This document shows, in pieces, positions 1 to 11,804 of a stretch of 64,000 bases of DNA. Made by a program: the position numbers and the translations under genes. The number at the start of each line of letters is the position of its first letter. Position 1 is the first letter of the stretch. The notes below the pieces were generated by a model. The model saw nothing but the letters and a program-made list of their open reading frames with translations, made no database searches and was not told the DNA's origin. The stretch is taken from the NCBI GenBank assembly GCA_011799875.1, contig CM022301.1:90043667-90107666 (forward strand), given 5' to 3'. This DNA is from Thinopyrum elongatum. Its lineage: Eukaryota; Streptophyta; Magnoliopsida; Poales; Poaceae.

Positions 1-1633
1 TCTGTTTTCTTTATTTTTCAGAATTGTTGGTGTTACATAAGTATTAGAACAATTCGGATCTTCACAGACTGATCTGTTGTTGACAGATTCTGTTTTCTTT
101 GTGTTGTTTGCTTATTTTGATGAATCTATGGGTAGTATCGGGGGCTATGAACCATGTAAAAGTTAGAATACAGTATATATTACACCAATATAAATAAATA
201 ATGAGTTCACAATCGTACCAAAGTGGTGATTTATTTTTCTTATACTAACGGATCTCATGAGTTTTCTGTTGAGTTTTGTGTTGTGAAGTTTTCAAGTTTT
301 GGGTAAAGATTTGATGGACTATGGAAAAAAGAGTGGAAAGAGCCTAAGCTTGGGGATGCCCAAGGCACCCCAAGGTAATATTCAAGGACAACCAAGAGCC
401 AAAGCTTGCGGATGCCCCGGAAGGCATCCCCTCTTTCGTCTTCAATCCATCGGTAAATTTACTTGAGGCTATATTTTTATTCACCACATGATATGTATTT
501 TGCTTGGAGCGTCTTGTATGATATGAGTCTTTGCTTTTTAGTTTGCCACAATCATCCTTGCTGTAGACACCTTTTGAGAGGGACACTCTTAAATCATGAA
601 TTTATTAGAATACTCTATGAGCTTCACTTACATCTTTTGAGCTAGGCAATATGCTCTAGTGCTTCACTTATATCTTTTTAGAGCACGGCGGTGGTTTATT
701 TTACAGAAATTATTGAACTCTCTTGCTTCACTTATATTATTTTGAGAGTCTCTAAATAGCATGGTAATTTTCTTAGGTTATTAATTTAGTCCTAATATTA
801 TGGGCATCCAAGTGGGATATAATAAAAACTTTCATATAAAGTGCATTGAATACTATGAGAAGTTTGATTCCTTATGATTGTGTTGAGATATAAAGATGGT
901 GATATTAGAGACATTCTAGTGAGTAATTATGGATTGGTAGAAATACTTATGTTAAAGTTTGTGATTCCCGTAGCATGCACGTATGGTGAACCGTTATGTG
1001 ATGAAGTCGGAGCATGATTTATTTATTGATTGTCTTCCTTATGAGTGGCGGTCGGGGACGAGCGATGATCTTTTTCTACCAATCTATCCCCCTAGGAGCA
1101 TGTGTGTAATACTTTGTTTCGATAGCTAATAGACTTTTGCAATAATGTTGAGTCCATTGATTATACGCACTCCCACCCTTCCACCTTTGCTAGCCTCTCT
1201 AGTACCGCGCAACTTTCGCCGGTACATTACACCCACCATATACCTTCCTCAAAACAGCCACCATACCTACCTATTACGGCATTTCCATAGCCATTCCGAG
1301 ATATATTGCCATGCAGCTTCCACCGTTCCGTTTTAATATGACACATACCACCATTGTCATATTGCTTTGCATGATCATGTAGTTGACATCGTATTTGTGG
1401 CAAGGCCACCATTCATATTTTTTATACATGTCACTCTTGAGTCATTGCACATCCCGGTACACCGTTGGAGGCATTCATATAGAGTCATATTTTGTTCTAA
1501 GTATCGAGTTGTAATTCTTGAGCTGTAAGTAAATAAAAGTGTGATGATCATCATTATTAGAGCATTGTCCCATGTGAGGAAAGGATGATGGAGACTATGA
1601 TTGCCCCACAAGTCGGGATGAGACTCCGGACGA

Positions 1634-1700
1634 AAAATAAAAAAAAAAGAGAAAAAAAAGAGGCCAAAGAGCCCAAAAAAATGAGAGAAAATAGAGAAAG
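1634..1700 (+). repeat. homopurine tract in element A
   Basis: An almost pure A/G run in the internal non-coding region. The corresponding place in element B (about 45,083-45,150, there a T/C run because B is inverted) holds the same kind of tract, so it is a family trait, not random drift. Confidence 0.7.
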
Positions 1701-2477
1701 GGGCAATGTTACTATCCTTTTGCCACACTTGTGCTTCAAAGTAGCACCATGATCTTCATGATAGAGAGTCTCCTATATTGCCACTTTCATATACTAGTGG
1801 GAATTTTCATTATAGAACTTGGCTTGTATATTCCAATGATGGGCTTCCTCAAATTGCCCTAGGTCTTCATGAGCAAGCAAGTTGGATGCACACCCACTTA
1901 GTTATTTTTAGCTTCCATACACTTATAGCTCTAGTGCATCCATTGCATGGCAATCCCTACTCACTCACATTGATATCTATTGATGGGCATCTCCATAGCC
2001 CGTTGATACGCCTAGTTGATGTGAGACTATCTCCTTCTTTTTGTCTTCTCCACAACCACCATATTCTATTCCACTATAGTGCTATATCCATGGCTCACGC
2101 TCATGTATTGCGTGAAAGTTGAAAAGGTTTGAGAACATCAAAAGTATGAAACAATTGCTTGGCTTGTCATCGGGGTTGTGCATGATTTAATACTTTGTGT
2201 GATGAAGATGGAGCATAGCCAGACTATATGATTTTGTAGGGATAACTTTCTTTGGCCATATTATTTGAGAAGACATGATTGCTTTGTTAGTATGCTTGAA
2301 GTATTATCGTTTTTATGCCAATATTAAACTTTTGTTTTGAATCTTATGGATCTGAATATTCATGCCACAATAAAGAAAATTACATGGATAAATATGTTAG
2401 GTAGCATTCCACATCAAAAATTCTATTTTTATAATTTACCTACTCGAGGACGAGCAGGAATTAAGCTTGGGGATGCT

Positions 2478-4056
2478 TGATACGTCTCCAACGTATCTAT
2501 AATTTTTGATTGTTCCATGCTATTATATTATCTGTTTTGGATGTTTTATATGTTAATATGCTATTTTATATTATTTTTGGGACTAACCTATTAACCTAGA
2601 GCCCAGTGCCAGTGCTAGCTTATGTTTTTTCCTTGTTTTTGAGTTTCGCAAAAAAGGAATAACAAACGGAGTCCAAACGGAATAAAACTTTCGCGATGAT
2701 TTTTCTTGGACTAGAAGACACCTACGAGACTTGGAGATGAAGTCAGAAGACCCACGAGGCGATGACAAGCCGTAGGGACGCGCCACAGGGGGGGCACCCC
2801 TGGCTTGTGGCCCCCTCGGGAGTCCACCGACCTCCCCCTCAGCTCTATAAATCATCAAATATTCCATAACCCTCAGAAGTGTCCACAAAAATGCTTTTCT
2901 GCTACCGCAAGCCTCTGTTCCCGTGAGATCCCATCTTGGGGCCTTTTCCGGCAATCTGCTGGAGGGGGATTCAATCACGGAGGGCATCTACATCTACCCT
3001 ATTGCCCTTCTGATGAAGCATGAGTAGTTTATCTCAGACCTACGGGTCCATAGCTAGTAGCTAGATGACTTCTTCTCTCTCTTTGATTCTCAATACCATG
3101 TTCTGCTCGATGTTCTTGGAGATCTATCCGATGTAATATTATTTTGCGGTGTGTTTGTCGATATCTGATGAATTGTGGATTTATGATCAGATTATCTATG
3201 AATATTATTTGAATCTTCTCTGAATTATTATATGCATGATTTGATATCTTTGTATTTCTCTTCGAATTATCGGTTTGGTTTGGCCAACTAGATTGGTATT
3301 TCTTGCAATGGGAGAGGTGCTTAGTTTTGGGTTCAATCTTGCGGTTTCCTCACCTAGTGACATAGTAGGGGTAGCGAGGCACGTATTGTATTGTTGCCAT
3401 CAAGGATAAAAAGATGGGGTTTTCATCATAGTGCTTGAGTTTATCCCTCTACATCATGTCATCTTACTTAATGTGTTACTCTGTTCTTCATGAACTTAAT
3501 ACTCTAGATGCAGGCAGGAGTCGGTCGATGTGTGGAGTAATAGTAGTAGATGCAGAATCGTTTCGGTCTACTTGACATGGATGTGATGCCTATATGCATA
3601 ATCATTGCCTTGGATATCATCATAACTTTGTGCTTTTCTATCAATTGCTTGACAGTAATTTGTTCACCCACCGTATTATTTGCCTTAAAGAGAGAAGCCT
3701 CTAGTCAAACCGATGGCCCCCGGGTCTATTTTCCATATTATGTTTTCAGATCTAGAAACCAAAAATATCTTGCTGCAATTTATTTACTTTTATTTACTTT
3801 TACGTTTTAGTAATCTTTTATATCTATCTCTATCAGATCTCACCGTTGCAGTTGACCGTGAAGGGATTGACAACCCCTTTATCGCGTTGGGTGCAAGTGT
3901 TTGATTGTTTGTGTAGGTGCATAGATTGGGGACTTGCTTGTACCTCCTACTGGATTGATACCTTGGTTCTCTAACTAAGGGAAATACTTATCTCTACTTT
4001 GCTGCATCACCCTTTCCTCTTCAAGGGAAAAACCAATGCAAGCTCAAGAAGTAGCA
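2478..4056 (+). repeat. 3' LTR of element A
   Basis: It starts TGATACGTCTCCAACG and ends CTCAAGAAGTAGCA, giving the TG...CA ends of an LTR. The body contains the usual motif about two fixed bases from each end and a promoter-like AT-rich first third. The 5' LTR is outside the window, so the target duplication cannot be tested. The solo LTR at 9091-10685 and both LTRs of element B open with the same TGATACGTCTCC block, showing a common LTR lineage. Confidence 0.85.
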
Positions 4057-5200
4057 GTGATGTGGATCTCTAATCTAGCATTTAGCACCAAAGACTTTGA
4101 AATAACTTACATTGGGCTTCTTGTCAGTGAGGAGCTCATATGAAGTCTTCTTGTGGAATTTGTGAAGATATGCCCGATTGATATGTGACATGTAGTATCA
4201 ATTGGCGAGAAGTCTTGTATTCATCAAGCATAGTGCGAGCCATCTCAATGAGTGTCATGTTCTTGTGTTCTGCAACTCCATTATGCTGAGGAGTATATGG
4301 AGCAGATAGCTCATGAATGATACCAAGTTCGTCAAGATAGTCATCAAGACTGATGTTCTTGAACTTGGTGCCGTTGTCGCTTCTGATGTGCTTGATCTTG
4401 ATGCCATAATTCATCATGGCCCGATTCGCAAACCGTCTGAAGACACCCTGTACTTCAGCCTTGAAGGTAATGATATGCACTCATGTGTAACGAGAATAGT
4501 CATCAACAATGACGAATCCATATTGTGATGCTGCATTAGTTAGTGTGGCATAATGAGTGGGACCAAAGAGATCCATATGAAGTAATTCAAAGGGACGAGT
4601 AGTGGTCATGATTGTCTACACGGAGTGCTTGGATCTGGTCATCTTTCCAGACTCACAAGCACCGCAAAGGTGATCTTTGACGAATTTGACACCCTCGACG
4701 CCAATGATATGCTTCTTCTTGACGAGTGTGCTCAAATTTCTCATGCTAGCATGTCCAAGACGTCGATGCCATAGCCAGCACTCTGGAGCTTTTGCCAGTA
4801 GACACGTGGCCGGTTGAGGACCTAGAGAGAAATCTACAATGTGCAAATCACCTCTCCTAAAGCCTTCGAAGACTTTGGACTTGTCAGATTCCATTAGCAC
4901 AATGCATCTATATTTGCCAAAGATGACAAACATATCAAGATCACAAAGCATTGAGATAGACATGAGGTTGTATCCTAGGGACTCGACGAGCATCACTTTT
5001 TCCATGTGTCGATCCTTTGAGATAGTAACATTACCTAGACCCAATACCTTGCTTTTTTTTCCTTTATCGGCGTAGGTGATATGCTTCAGATGAGACAGAG
5101 TAAGGGGAGCATCGTTGAGGAGATTCCTGTCACCAGTCATATGATTGGTGCAGCCACTGTCCAGAACCCATTCAGTAGCTGTTGGAGTATCATCCTATAG
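4057..5200 (-). pseudogene. Copia pol fragment: protease, pre-integrase, integrase core (broken)
   Basis: Read on the minus strand, this encodes the aspartic protease motif LDSGCTNHMTGD (about 5190-5125), a gag-pre-integrase domain with HRRLGHASMRNL (about 4770), and an integrase core with HMDLFGP, IRSDNGTKF and a later NGVAEHKN, which supply the three acidic residues of a retroviral-type integrase. The order protease-integrase is that of Copia (Ty1) elements, and wording is closest to SIRE/Maximus. It is dead: the frame stops near 4616, an in-frame TGA replaces a tryptophan near 4480, further shifts occur near 4140, and the left end is cut by element A at 4056. Reverse transcriptase and RNase H would lie left of the window. 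Confidence 0.9.
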
Positions 5201-5714
5201 AAGCATTAGTCTCACTTACAAATTCATATAATTCAGTTTGAAGAATATGATAATCAATTTCGTCAGTGAATTTCATCAATAAGAACATAACAAGCAGCAA
5301 AGGGATGTGTGAAATGAAGTATTCATTTCATCATGGTTAGCTTGCATCCCAATAAGTGATATGTCAGGTCTTCAGCAAATTCATCATACATTCATTGTGT
5401 CTGAAGACCTGACCCTGCAAAAGAGATTAGTTCTTCTTCTTAACCACCCACATGTGAATGGGTGGCTGAGAAGCAGTGTAACACAAAGCATTGATAGAGA
5501 ACTTAGGAATTGAAGAATATGCATTTCTCTTCACAGGAGGAGGATAGTACTCATAAGAGTATGCAGATAATTTCTTAGCAGTTTTGTGCACATAGTGATT
5601 AGAAGAATAATGCACATATTCATCAGAATGATGTCTGTTTCCCTGCGAAGTTTGACGACTTTGGTCCAGGTGAAGAATTTTCCTTTGGGTTTTTCTTCTT
5701 CTTTGGTGGTGTCA
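4057..5714 (-). mobile_element. Copia (SIRE/Maximus-like) internal fragment, minus strand
   Basis: Internal sequence of an older Copia element, cut at 4056 by LTR element A and at about 5715 by a plus-strand Copia LTR. Bases 5200-5714 cover the end of gag or the gag-pol junction; short lysine- and glutamate-rich reading frames are visible there, with stops. Neither of its own LTRs is in the window. Confidence 0.8.
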
Positions 5715-7021
5715 TGATGAAAGTGCAACTAATCCCCGTGTAGTTTTGGTAATTCATAACAACATATAGCTCATTGAACTAATATCCATTCAAGTTTAAT
5801 ATTTCAGAAAGTTCAATGAATGGCATGGCATGGACTAGAGATGTGGACCCCTCAAAATGCTAAGGACATATATTGGCAAAGCTCAAAACTCTTCATTTCA
5901 TTTTTAGTGATCCAAGATCACATTGAGTCCATAGGAAAGCCAATACTATTAAAAGGGGATGAGGTGTTGCTTAATGGTCTACTTGCTCAAAGTGCTTAGT
6001 GATATTGCTCCAAAGCCCTCAACCACTTTCTCATTCCAAATATGTCAAAATCCCAAACTCCAACTCGGCCCCACCGATTCTTTCTATCTGGCGCCACCGA
6101 GTTCATGTGACATAGCCACTGCCAGAAACCCTAACAATTCGGTCACACCGATACGGATCTCGGTCTCATCGAGATGGCCTTGCAAACTCTCTGTTGCATG
6201 TTGCAATTGTTTCGGTCTCACCGAAAATGTGATCGGTTACACCGAGTTGGCTTGACATCTTCTCTGTTGCCTTATTGCTTCACTTCGGTCTCACCGAGTT
6301 GATGCAATTGGTGCCACCGAGTTGATGTTTGCCCTAAGCCCTAGCACATCGGTCCCACCAAGTTGTTCCAATCGGTCCCACCGAGATTCCTAACGTTCAC
6401 ATTTTGAACCGAATCGGTCTCATCGAGTTCTTCTATTCGGTCTGACCGAGTTGGGTCAAATGTGTGTAACGGTTGGATTTTGTGTGGAGGCTATATATAC
6501 CCCTCCACCCCCGTCTCTTAGATTGGTTAGGTGTCGCTTGGGAGCCTCCGACAAGATTGTGGAGTTGAACCAAGAAGTTTGTAAGGGCAAGGAGATCGCC
6601 TACTTTGTGAAGATCTATCAGAGTGAGGCAAGTCCTTCGTGGGAGATGGCCATGGTGGGATAGACAAGGTTGCTTCTTCATGGACCCTTCATGGGTGGGA
6701 GCCCTCCGTGGACTCGCGCAACCGTTATCCTTCGTGGGTTGAAGTCTCCATCAACGTGGATGTACGATAGCACCACCTATCGGAACCACGCCAAAAATCT
6801 CTGTGTTATCATTGCGTTTGCACTCTCCAAATTCTTCCCTTTACCTTCATATGCAATGTTTTAGTTTCCGCTGCTACACTCTTAGAATTGCATGTGTAGG
6901 TTGATTGCTTGACTTCTGCTAATTCCTAAAATCTGCCCACAACTAAAACTGGGAAAAGGTTAGATTTTTATTTGGTCAAGTAGTCTAATCACCCCCCTCT
7001 AGACCTACTTTCGATCCTACA
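5715..7021 (+). repeat. 5' LTR of plus-strand Copia (SIRE/Maximus-like)
   Basis: It begins TGATGAAAGTGCAAC (5715; TGAAAG at 5718 is an alternative start) and ends TCGATCCTACA at 7021. It is followed after two bases by the primer site TGGTATCAGAGC. It contains a dense array of CGGT...ACCG motifs (6065-6452). The LTR abuts minus-strand Copia coding sequence, so it marks the insertion of one Copia element into another. The partner 3' LTR would lie beyond 64,000. Confidence 0.85.
6065..6452 (+). repeat. array of about twelve TCGGTCTCACCGAG-type motifs in the LTR
   Basis: About twelve imperfect copies of TCGGT-YYCACCGAG, each a short palindrome (CGGT/ACCG), lie at irregular spacing of roughly 20-50 bases. 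Such motif clusters in a U3 region are candidate binding sites for host factors. The sequence shows the repeats; the role is inferred. Confidence 0.8.
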
Positions 7022-7023
7022 AG

Positions 7024-7035
7024 TGGTATCAGAGC
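7024..7035 (+). other. primer binding site, initiator tRNA-Met type
   Basis: TGGTATCAGAGC, the plant initiator methionine tRNA primer site, two bases after the LTR end at 7021. It fixes the LTR boundary and the plus orientation. Confidence 0.93.
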
Positions 7036-7105
7036 TTTGTTCTCCATTTGCCTTGATTTCCATAGCTTTGGTGATCATAGCCTTGGTTTCACAACCTAGG
7101 AGAGT

Positions 7106-7423
7106 ATGGCGTCTAGTGAGGGAAATTACCACCGTAGAGGTCCTTACTTTGATGGTAGTAATTTTGCTAGTTGGAAGCATAAGATGAAAATGCATATTCT
7201 TTGTCATAACCCCGCCGTTTGGGCTACTGTGCGCATTGGCTTGCAAGGTGATTTCTTCAAGGATGGGAAAGAACCAGATCATGAAGCATCCGTGGGATTT
7301 CACTCAACTCCAAAGGAAGGACAAGTCATCAAAGAGCTACACAAGTGATGAAGATGATTTGCTAGGTGATGATGATTTACTTGTTGACAACACTAGTGAT
7401 GAAAACCATGATGAACTTACTAG
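7106..7423 (+). pseudogene. Copia gag, 5' part (split by CACTA E)
   Basis: The frame starts MASSEGNYHRRGPYFDG, a typical N-terminus of SIRE-type Copia gag, with FDGSNFASWKHKMKMHI resembling the plant gag core. The frame shifts near 7280-7300 and continues as an acidic stretch (DEDDLLGDDDLLVDNTSDEN) up to 7423, where the transposon starts. The rest resumes at 62,475, and one copy of the TAG duplication keeps the reading frame across the gap. Gag would coat the element RNA in cytoplasmic particles; this copy is interrupted and shifted and cannot make the full protein. Confidence 0.85.
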
Positions 7424-7450
7424 CACTACAAAAAAAATACACTTCCGTGA
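7424..7450 (+). repeat. 5' terminal inverted repeat of CACTA E
   Basis: CACTACA followed by an A run and ACACTTCCGTGA. The reverse complement of 62,445-62,471 matches at about 22 of 27 positions. Confidence 0.85.
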
Positions 7451-7574
7451 TGATACATGTTTGTCACAATAGGTCATGTTTTTTGTCATGCATGTACATC
7501 CATGACGATTTTATGACAGAATTAAGATAGTCATACCTGTGCTGTCGTAGAAGTGTTCCATGACAATACCAAAA

Positions 7575-7610
7575 TTATCATCATGGAAGTGTTCACTTCC
7601 ATGATGATAA
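7575..7610. repeat. perfect palindrome in the E subterminal region
   Basis: TTATCATCATGGAAGTG and its exact complement flank two central T bases, giving 17-bp arms. A related AATTATCATCATAGAAGTG stands near the other end (about 62,388-62,404), so the motif is subterminal on both sides, as expected for transposase-binding sites. Confidence 0.85.
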
Positions 7611-7859
7611 ATGGCGCGTCATGGAAGTGTTTTCGTCAAGGGTAACCGACATGTGGCATCTACCATAAGGGGTCGCCGTTAAGCTATCGGGTTCGGGTTT
7701 GGATTCGATAACCCGTTAACAGCCCTGACCAATGGGGATTTTCCATGTGTAAAATTCTCATTCGCCGGAGGATCCATGCGTCAGCTCCTCGTTGGACAGA
7801 TGTCAACCGTCCACTGGACAGCAATCGCCAATGAAACGTTGACATGTGGGATGGCCAAA

Positions 7860-8725
7860 TAGAGGCCCATATAGGTTTAAAAGCCGGTCCAGGAAAAGGC
7901 CCACAAGATTTCGTCAGATCTAATGGGTCGGCCCATTCATTTTCTGGACCAAATTGTGGCCCACATCAGATACGACCCGTTAAATGCCTGCAATATTCTG
8001 GGCCAGTTTATGGCCCATATCAGATCCGACCTGTTAAGAGCCTGCAATAGTTTGGGACAAATTACGGCCCATAACAGATATGGCCCTTTAACAGCTACTA
8101 TGCCTTTGGGCCAATTGGGGGCCTGCTTTGCTCTTCGGCCTGTTAATGGCCCGCTTAACAATTCGGCCCGATATTAGTTTTGGCCTGTTAGCGGCCCTGT
8201 GTACATATGGGCTTCTTTCGGCCCGGTTTCACTTTCGGCCATATAAAGGCCGAGCTACATCTGGGCCTAATTCTGGTCCGTAGAGACTTTCGGCCTCTTA
8301 ACGGCCCGTAGTCTTCGTGGATACATTTTAGCCCAAACTGCCTATCGGCCCGTAAAAGGCCCTTGATTGTGTTGGGCCTAATTTTGGCCCGCTATGCAAT
8401 CAGTCTGCTTCCATCCCGTCCTGAAATTGGGCCCACCAAGGCCCAACAACATTTCGGTCTGTTAATGGCCCGTCATATCACTAGGCCAATAATGGGCCGA
8501 TGTATATTCCAGCCTGCTATCGGCCCGTGATTTGTTCGACACAATTCAGGCTCAATCTACATCTCAGCCTGTTAAAAGCCCATTTTATTTTCTGGCCCAA
8601 TTAAGGCAAGCGCTTTACTCGGCCTTTTAAAGCCCGAAACTAATAGAGGGCCAGATTAAGTCTAGGCCTACTAAAGGCCCAAGATGATTGTAGGCCCACG
8701 GTTCGGCCCATTCATAGTGATTGGT
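7860..8725 (+). repeat. 5' subterminal GGCCCGTTAA-type array of CACTA E
   Basis: Many short variants of GGCCCGTTAACGGCC and GGCCCA occur every 20-40 bases on both strands. Such degenerate arrays next to the terminal repeat are typical of CACTA elements and serve as binding sites for the accessory TnpA-like protein. Reading frames here are by-products of the repeats. Confidence 0.8.
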
Positions 8726-9090
8726 GGCCGACCAGTTTTAGTACAGATTTTTTTATATAAACCTAATGTATTGGCTAATTGCGCTCCTATTGAAGATTAC
8801 GACCTTTCCTCAGAGCAACGACAGAACATACAGCAAATAAATTACAGCATCGTGACGAAGAATAAACCTAGACTATACAACAAAGAAATTACAACATATT
8901 ACATCCCCTAGGCATCAAAGTTCGCCGCCAGTGATAATAAAGGGCAACCAGAGAGCAGATTCCACACACTGGGTAGGTCGCCACCAGTTGAAGTAAACAC
9001 GCCGACAAAATAATAGATAGAACCGACAGCACTTCACCACAGTTCAAGAAAGGTTAGCCCTACCCAGGAGCTGCAGCGCAAGCAGCTTAG

Positions 9091-10685
9091 TGATGTCGCT
9101 TGAACTACGTCGGTATTTCCCCAAAGAGGAAGGGATGATGCAGCACAGCTACGGTAGGTATTTCCCTCAGTGATGAGACCAAGGTTGTCGAACCAGTAGG
9201 AGAACCAAGCAACACTATGTAAACGGTACCTGCACACAAAGAACAAATACTTGCAACCCGACGTGTTAAAGGGGTTGTCAATCCCTTTCGGGTAACGGTG
9301 CCAGAAATTGTCACGTGGACGGGATAAAAATTATGATAGATTGGATAAATAGATCTCGAATAAACGCCAAATAAAATAAATGGCAAAAAGGTGTAGCAAG
9401 GTATTTTAGGGTTTTTAGAAATATAGATCTGAAAATAACAGTAGCAAATAATAGATTGGAAAGCAAATATGATGAAGAATAGACCCCGGGGGCCGTATAT
9501 TTCACTAGTGGCTTCTCTCGAGAAAAATAGCATACGGTGGGTAAAAAAACTACTGTTGGGCAATTGATAGCACTTCAAGTAATCATGACGATATCCAGGC
9601 AATGATCATTATATAGGCATCACGTCCAAGATTAGTAGACCGACTCCTGCCTGCATCTACTACTATTACTCCACACATCGACCGCTATCCAGCATGCATC
9701 TAGTGTATTAAGTTCATGGAGAAACGAAGTAATGCAGTAAGAACGATGACATGATGTAGACAAGATCTATTCATGTAGGAATAGACCCCATCTTGTTATC
9801 CTTAATAGCAATGATACATACGTGTCATGTCCCCTTCTGTCACTGGGATTGAGCACCATAAGATTGAACCCATCACAAACCACCTCTTCCCGTGGCAAGA
9901 AAAATCGATCTAGTCGGCCTAACTAAACCAAAGATTTGAAGAAGAAATACGAGGCTATAAGTAATCATGCATATAAGAGATCGAACAAACTCAAATAACT
10001 TTCATGGATAAAAATATAGATCTGATCATAAACTCAAAGTTCATCGGATCCCAACAAACACACCGCAAAAAGTGTTACATCAAATAGGTCTCCAAGAGAC
10101 CATTGTATTGCGAATCAAAAGAGAGAGAGAGGAAGCCATCTAGCTACTAACTACGGACCCGAGGGTCTACAATGAACTACTCACGCATCATCGGAGAGGC
10201 ACCAATGAGGATGATGAACCCCTCCGTGATGGTGTCTAGATTGGATCTGGTGTTTCTGGAACTTGCGGCGGCTGGAATTGTGTTTCGTCGACTCCCCTAG
10301 TGTTTTTGGAATATTGGGGTATTTATAGAGCAAAGAGGCGGTGCGGGAGGCCACTGAGGTGGGCACAACCCACCATGGCGCGCCTGGGCCCCCTAGCGCG
10401 CCCAGGTTGGTTGTGCCCCCCTCGGGGCACCCCTCTGGTACTTCTTCGGCCTAAGTTGTTCCTTCTGGTCCATAAAAAATCTCCAAAAAGTTTTGCTGCG
10501 TTTGGACTCCGTTTGGTATTGATTTTCTGTGAAGTAAAAAACAGGAACTGGCACTGGGCACTATGTCAATAGGTTAGTCCCAAAAAATGATATAAAGTTG
10601 CTATAAAATGATTGTAAAACATCCAAGAATGATAATATAACAGCATGGAACAAGCAAAAATTATAGATACGTTGGAGACGTATCA
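9091..10685 (-). mobile_element. solo LTR with 5-bp target duplication
   Basis: The reverse complement starts TGATACGTCTCCAACG (10,685 downward) and ends CAAGCGACATCA (9091). CTTAG stands directly outside both ends (9086-9090 and 10,686-10,690). No internal region or second LTR is present, so the element was reduced by recombination between its LTRs. It belongs to the same LTR lineage as A and B. It sits just downstream of the stop codon of the minus-strand gene ending at 10,695, in what would be its 3' untranslated region. Confidence 0.93.
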
Positions 10686-11154
10686 CTTAGCAACCTAATG
10701 AGACTGCACTTGTTTGACGCTTGTATCCACCAACTCAAGCTGCATAGCATTAATAGACGTCCTGTACTTATGGTTAATCTTGCATAGAGATTGGAGTTCC
10801 AGTCGGATTTGAGTGGAAGCATGTCTATCTGCTTGAATTTCAGACTGAAGAAGTCGAACAGATTCAGGCGGCGACTTCATCGACCTTGTGCCACTGCTAT
10901 TAGTGAGTAAGTTTGACACTACATCAAGACATGACTTTGGGGTTGTATCGCTATCCTCAAGATGTGTTTCCTTCTTCTCTGGAATATATGTTGGAGGGAC
11001 AAGCAATGGGTTCGTCTCACTATCATTGTGGCAGTTCTTCCTAGCATCACTGATGTCACCCTGAAAGAGATGCAAGTAGGTAGATAACTGGTTTTGCACG
11101 TATTAGCATCAGTGTTGTCAATTCATCTCATTTCTTAGTCAGAAATAAATAGGC

Positions 11155-11500
11155 ACTGTTTATAATAGCATTAACATAATAGGCATTGTTCATAGTTAAG
11201 ACGGCAGGAAATGGCATTGTGCAGGAGCGGCCAGCTTCACCACACCACTGGATTACAGATCAAGAACACAAGCATACATGTAGTGCTAAACAATGTATAA
11301 GCATGAATGGTGAGTGTACTGTCAATTTATACCATTTCAGATTGGTAAATAAAGAGACATGATTTAAATAACATTAACATAATATGGCATTGTTCATAGT
11401 TAAGACATAGCAGGATATGACATTGTGCTGGAGTTGGTAGTTTCACCACACCACTGGATTACAGATAAGAACACAAGCATACATGCAGTGCTAAAGAACA
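11155..11500 (+). repeat. about 207-bp tandem duplication, intron of the minus gene
   Basis: AACATAATAGGCATTGTTC near 11,170 recurs near 11,376, followed in both copies by TTCACCACACCACTGGATTAC and ACACAAGCATACATG. The repeat lies upstream of the last exon's acceptor on the minus strand. Confidence 0.8.
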
Positions 11501-11804
11501 TAACTTGATATGTTTAGTTTAATTTATATGGTATGAATAAGGAACTAGGTTGTGCAACTAAAAACTGAAATTGAGAAGGAGAAACTTATGTTTATGTACT
11601 TCTTCGTAATAAACTTTGAACATGCAATTTGATGCAGACGACAAAAATAAACAGCATTTGTAGTCATAGCTATCCAAATATACACAACAAAGTTTGAAGG
11701 CTTGAGGAGGATAAACTTACGTTAGTAGTGAAGACCGGCTCTATAAAGCCCTTATCCATATTGATGGGGGGGGGGGGCAATTCAAGAACTTTACCACAGA
11801 CTCT

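Larger units (their letters stand above)
1..4056 (+). mobile_element. LTR retrotransposon A, 3' part (Gypsy-like, non-coding)
   Basis: This is the 3' portion of an LTR element whose 5' half lies left of the window. Bases 1-2477 are internal non-coding sequence and 2478-4056 are the 3' LTR. The internal region ends in a purine-rich primer site (AAGCTTGGGGATGC, about 2463-2476) directly before the LTR start TGATACGTCTCC. No gag or pol reading frame is visible. The internal part is collinear with the reverse complement of element B (56,539-57,450 and 44,363-45,668), including motifs of the type CAAGCTTGGGGATGCC and a purine tract near 1634-1700, so A and B are the same or sister families. The right end sits in the integrase region of a minus-strand Copia fragment. 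The Gypsy assignment comes from family recognition, since no pol is visible. Confidence 0.85.

Noticed and set aside
7844..8177. plus and minus frames in the GGCCC-rich region
   Set aside because: They follow the degenerate subterminal repeats of E and have no start context or domain.
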